Origin: DATBFX01 sp036558305
Lineage (GTDB): Bacteria > Chloroflexota > Chloroflexia > Thermomicrobiales > UBA6265
Length of the DNA: 15,177 bases
Reading direction: 5' to 3'
NCBI GenBank assembly: GCA_036558305.1
Contig: DATBFX010000535.1
Location: forward strand, 1-15,177
This document shows positions 14,861 to 15,177 of this stretch, piece after piece. The translations under genes were made by a program, and so were the position numbers. Position 1 is the first letter of the stretch; each line of letters opens with the position of its first letter. The notes below the pieces were generated by a model, which did not search any database, was not told the DNA's origin, and was given only the letters and a program-made list of their open reading frames with translations.

Positions 14861-14892
14861 ACCATCGTCCCCCGTCTCCGTTGGCGACCCGC

Positions 14893-15177
14893 TCAGACGA
14901 CCGCGTTGTGAACCGGTTCCTCCACCCACGGTGCCCAGGCGAAGCGGGAGCGGAAGCGTTCCAGGACGCGCAGGGCCGGGCCGCCGAGGGTCAGAACCAG
15001 GGCAGCGTTGCCGACGGCGCGGAAGAGGTCGTACCAAAGCGAGGTGACCAGGTAGAACCTGGCGTAGTGGGACAGCGTTTGGGCGAAGGAGAGATCGGGC
15101 GACCAATAGAGCCCGACGTCGCCCGTCAGGCCGGGGGCCGCGAAGGGCCAGGACCAGAGGTTGAGGATCGCCCCGTA
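14893..15177 (-). CDS. Membrane protein, possible ECF transporter S component, C-terminal fragment
   Basis: The minus-strand frame is open from the window end to TGA at 14893-14895, giving 94 residues of a C-terminus; the N-terminus lies outside the window. It includes hydrophobic segments around NLWSWPFAAPG, ARFYLVTSLWYDLFRAVGN and AALVLTLGGPALRVLERF, then a short soluble tail. The helix pair around SLWYDLFRAVGNAALVL followed by a P-L-basic segment resembles the end of ECF-type vitamin transporter S components, but this is from memory of the family pattern and a generic membrane protein is possible. It is convergent with the MFS gene across the repeat at 14764-14860. Confidence 0.6.
   Translation of the reverse strand, partial: YGAILNLWSWPFAAPGLTGDVGLYWSPDLSFAQTLSHYARFYLVTSLWYDLFRAVGNAALVLTLGGPALRVLERFRSRFAWAPWVEEPVHNAVV

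Noticed and set aside
1..15177. tRNA, rRNA or other structural RNA genes
   Set aside because: I saw no cloverleaf, TPsiC-like box or rRNA segment on either strand by eye.

Overview
The window is GC-rich, densely coding bacterial DNA. Several features point to Chloroflexota, probably Thermomicrobia or Sphaerobacter-like: large XRE-STAND-TPR regulators, a Tat-exported family 5 solute-binding protein, GC-rich codon use, and many compact palindromic repeats. The lineage is an inference from style; no marker gene is present.

Layout, left to right. (1) Bases 1-2349, minus: a large HTH/STAND-ATPase/TPR regulator, its C-terminus cut off by the window edge. (2) Bases 2564-4346, plus, divergent from it: a tight three-gene operon. 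It encodes a pyruvoyl-dependent arginine decarboxylase, a class I methyltransferase with protein-arginine-methyltransferase (PRMT) signatures, and a four-helix SMR-type transporter. (3) Bases 4371-6857, minus: a complete paralog of the first regulator, convergent with the operon. (4) Bases 7163-11940, plus: a peptide-type ABC import operon (Tat-exported binding protein, two permeases) ending in an M19 dipeptidase; no ATPase gene is in view. (5) Bases 12033-14767: two divergent MFS exporters. (6) Bases 14893-15177, minus: the C-terminal end of a membrane protein that resembles an ECF transporter S component.

The most interesting system is the three-gene operon. The first enzyme should turn arginine into agmatine. 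The second keeps the PRMT double-glutamate loop, which in that family grips a guanidinium group. The third belongs to a family that exports guanidinium compounds and polyamines. Together they suggest a pathway that makes and exports an N-methylated agmatine (or methylarginine-derived guanidine). This is an inference from motifs and linkage. Each paralogous regulator is divergent from one operon, and both keep a matching 40-base promoter block, so each may control its neighbour.

The second theme is a set of six large hairpins. Four have arms made of tandem 7-8 base units (1100-1173, 5600-5679, 8871-8927, 10786-10859). Two are nested palindromes with GTAG...CTAC ends (11953-12036, 14764-14860). 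Two of the tandem-unit hairpins lie in frame inside the two paralogous regulators at exactly the same codon (residue 393), yet their sequences are unrelated. The others sit at gene ends, and several supply or overlap the stop codon of the neighbouring gene.
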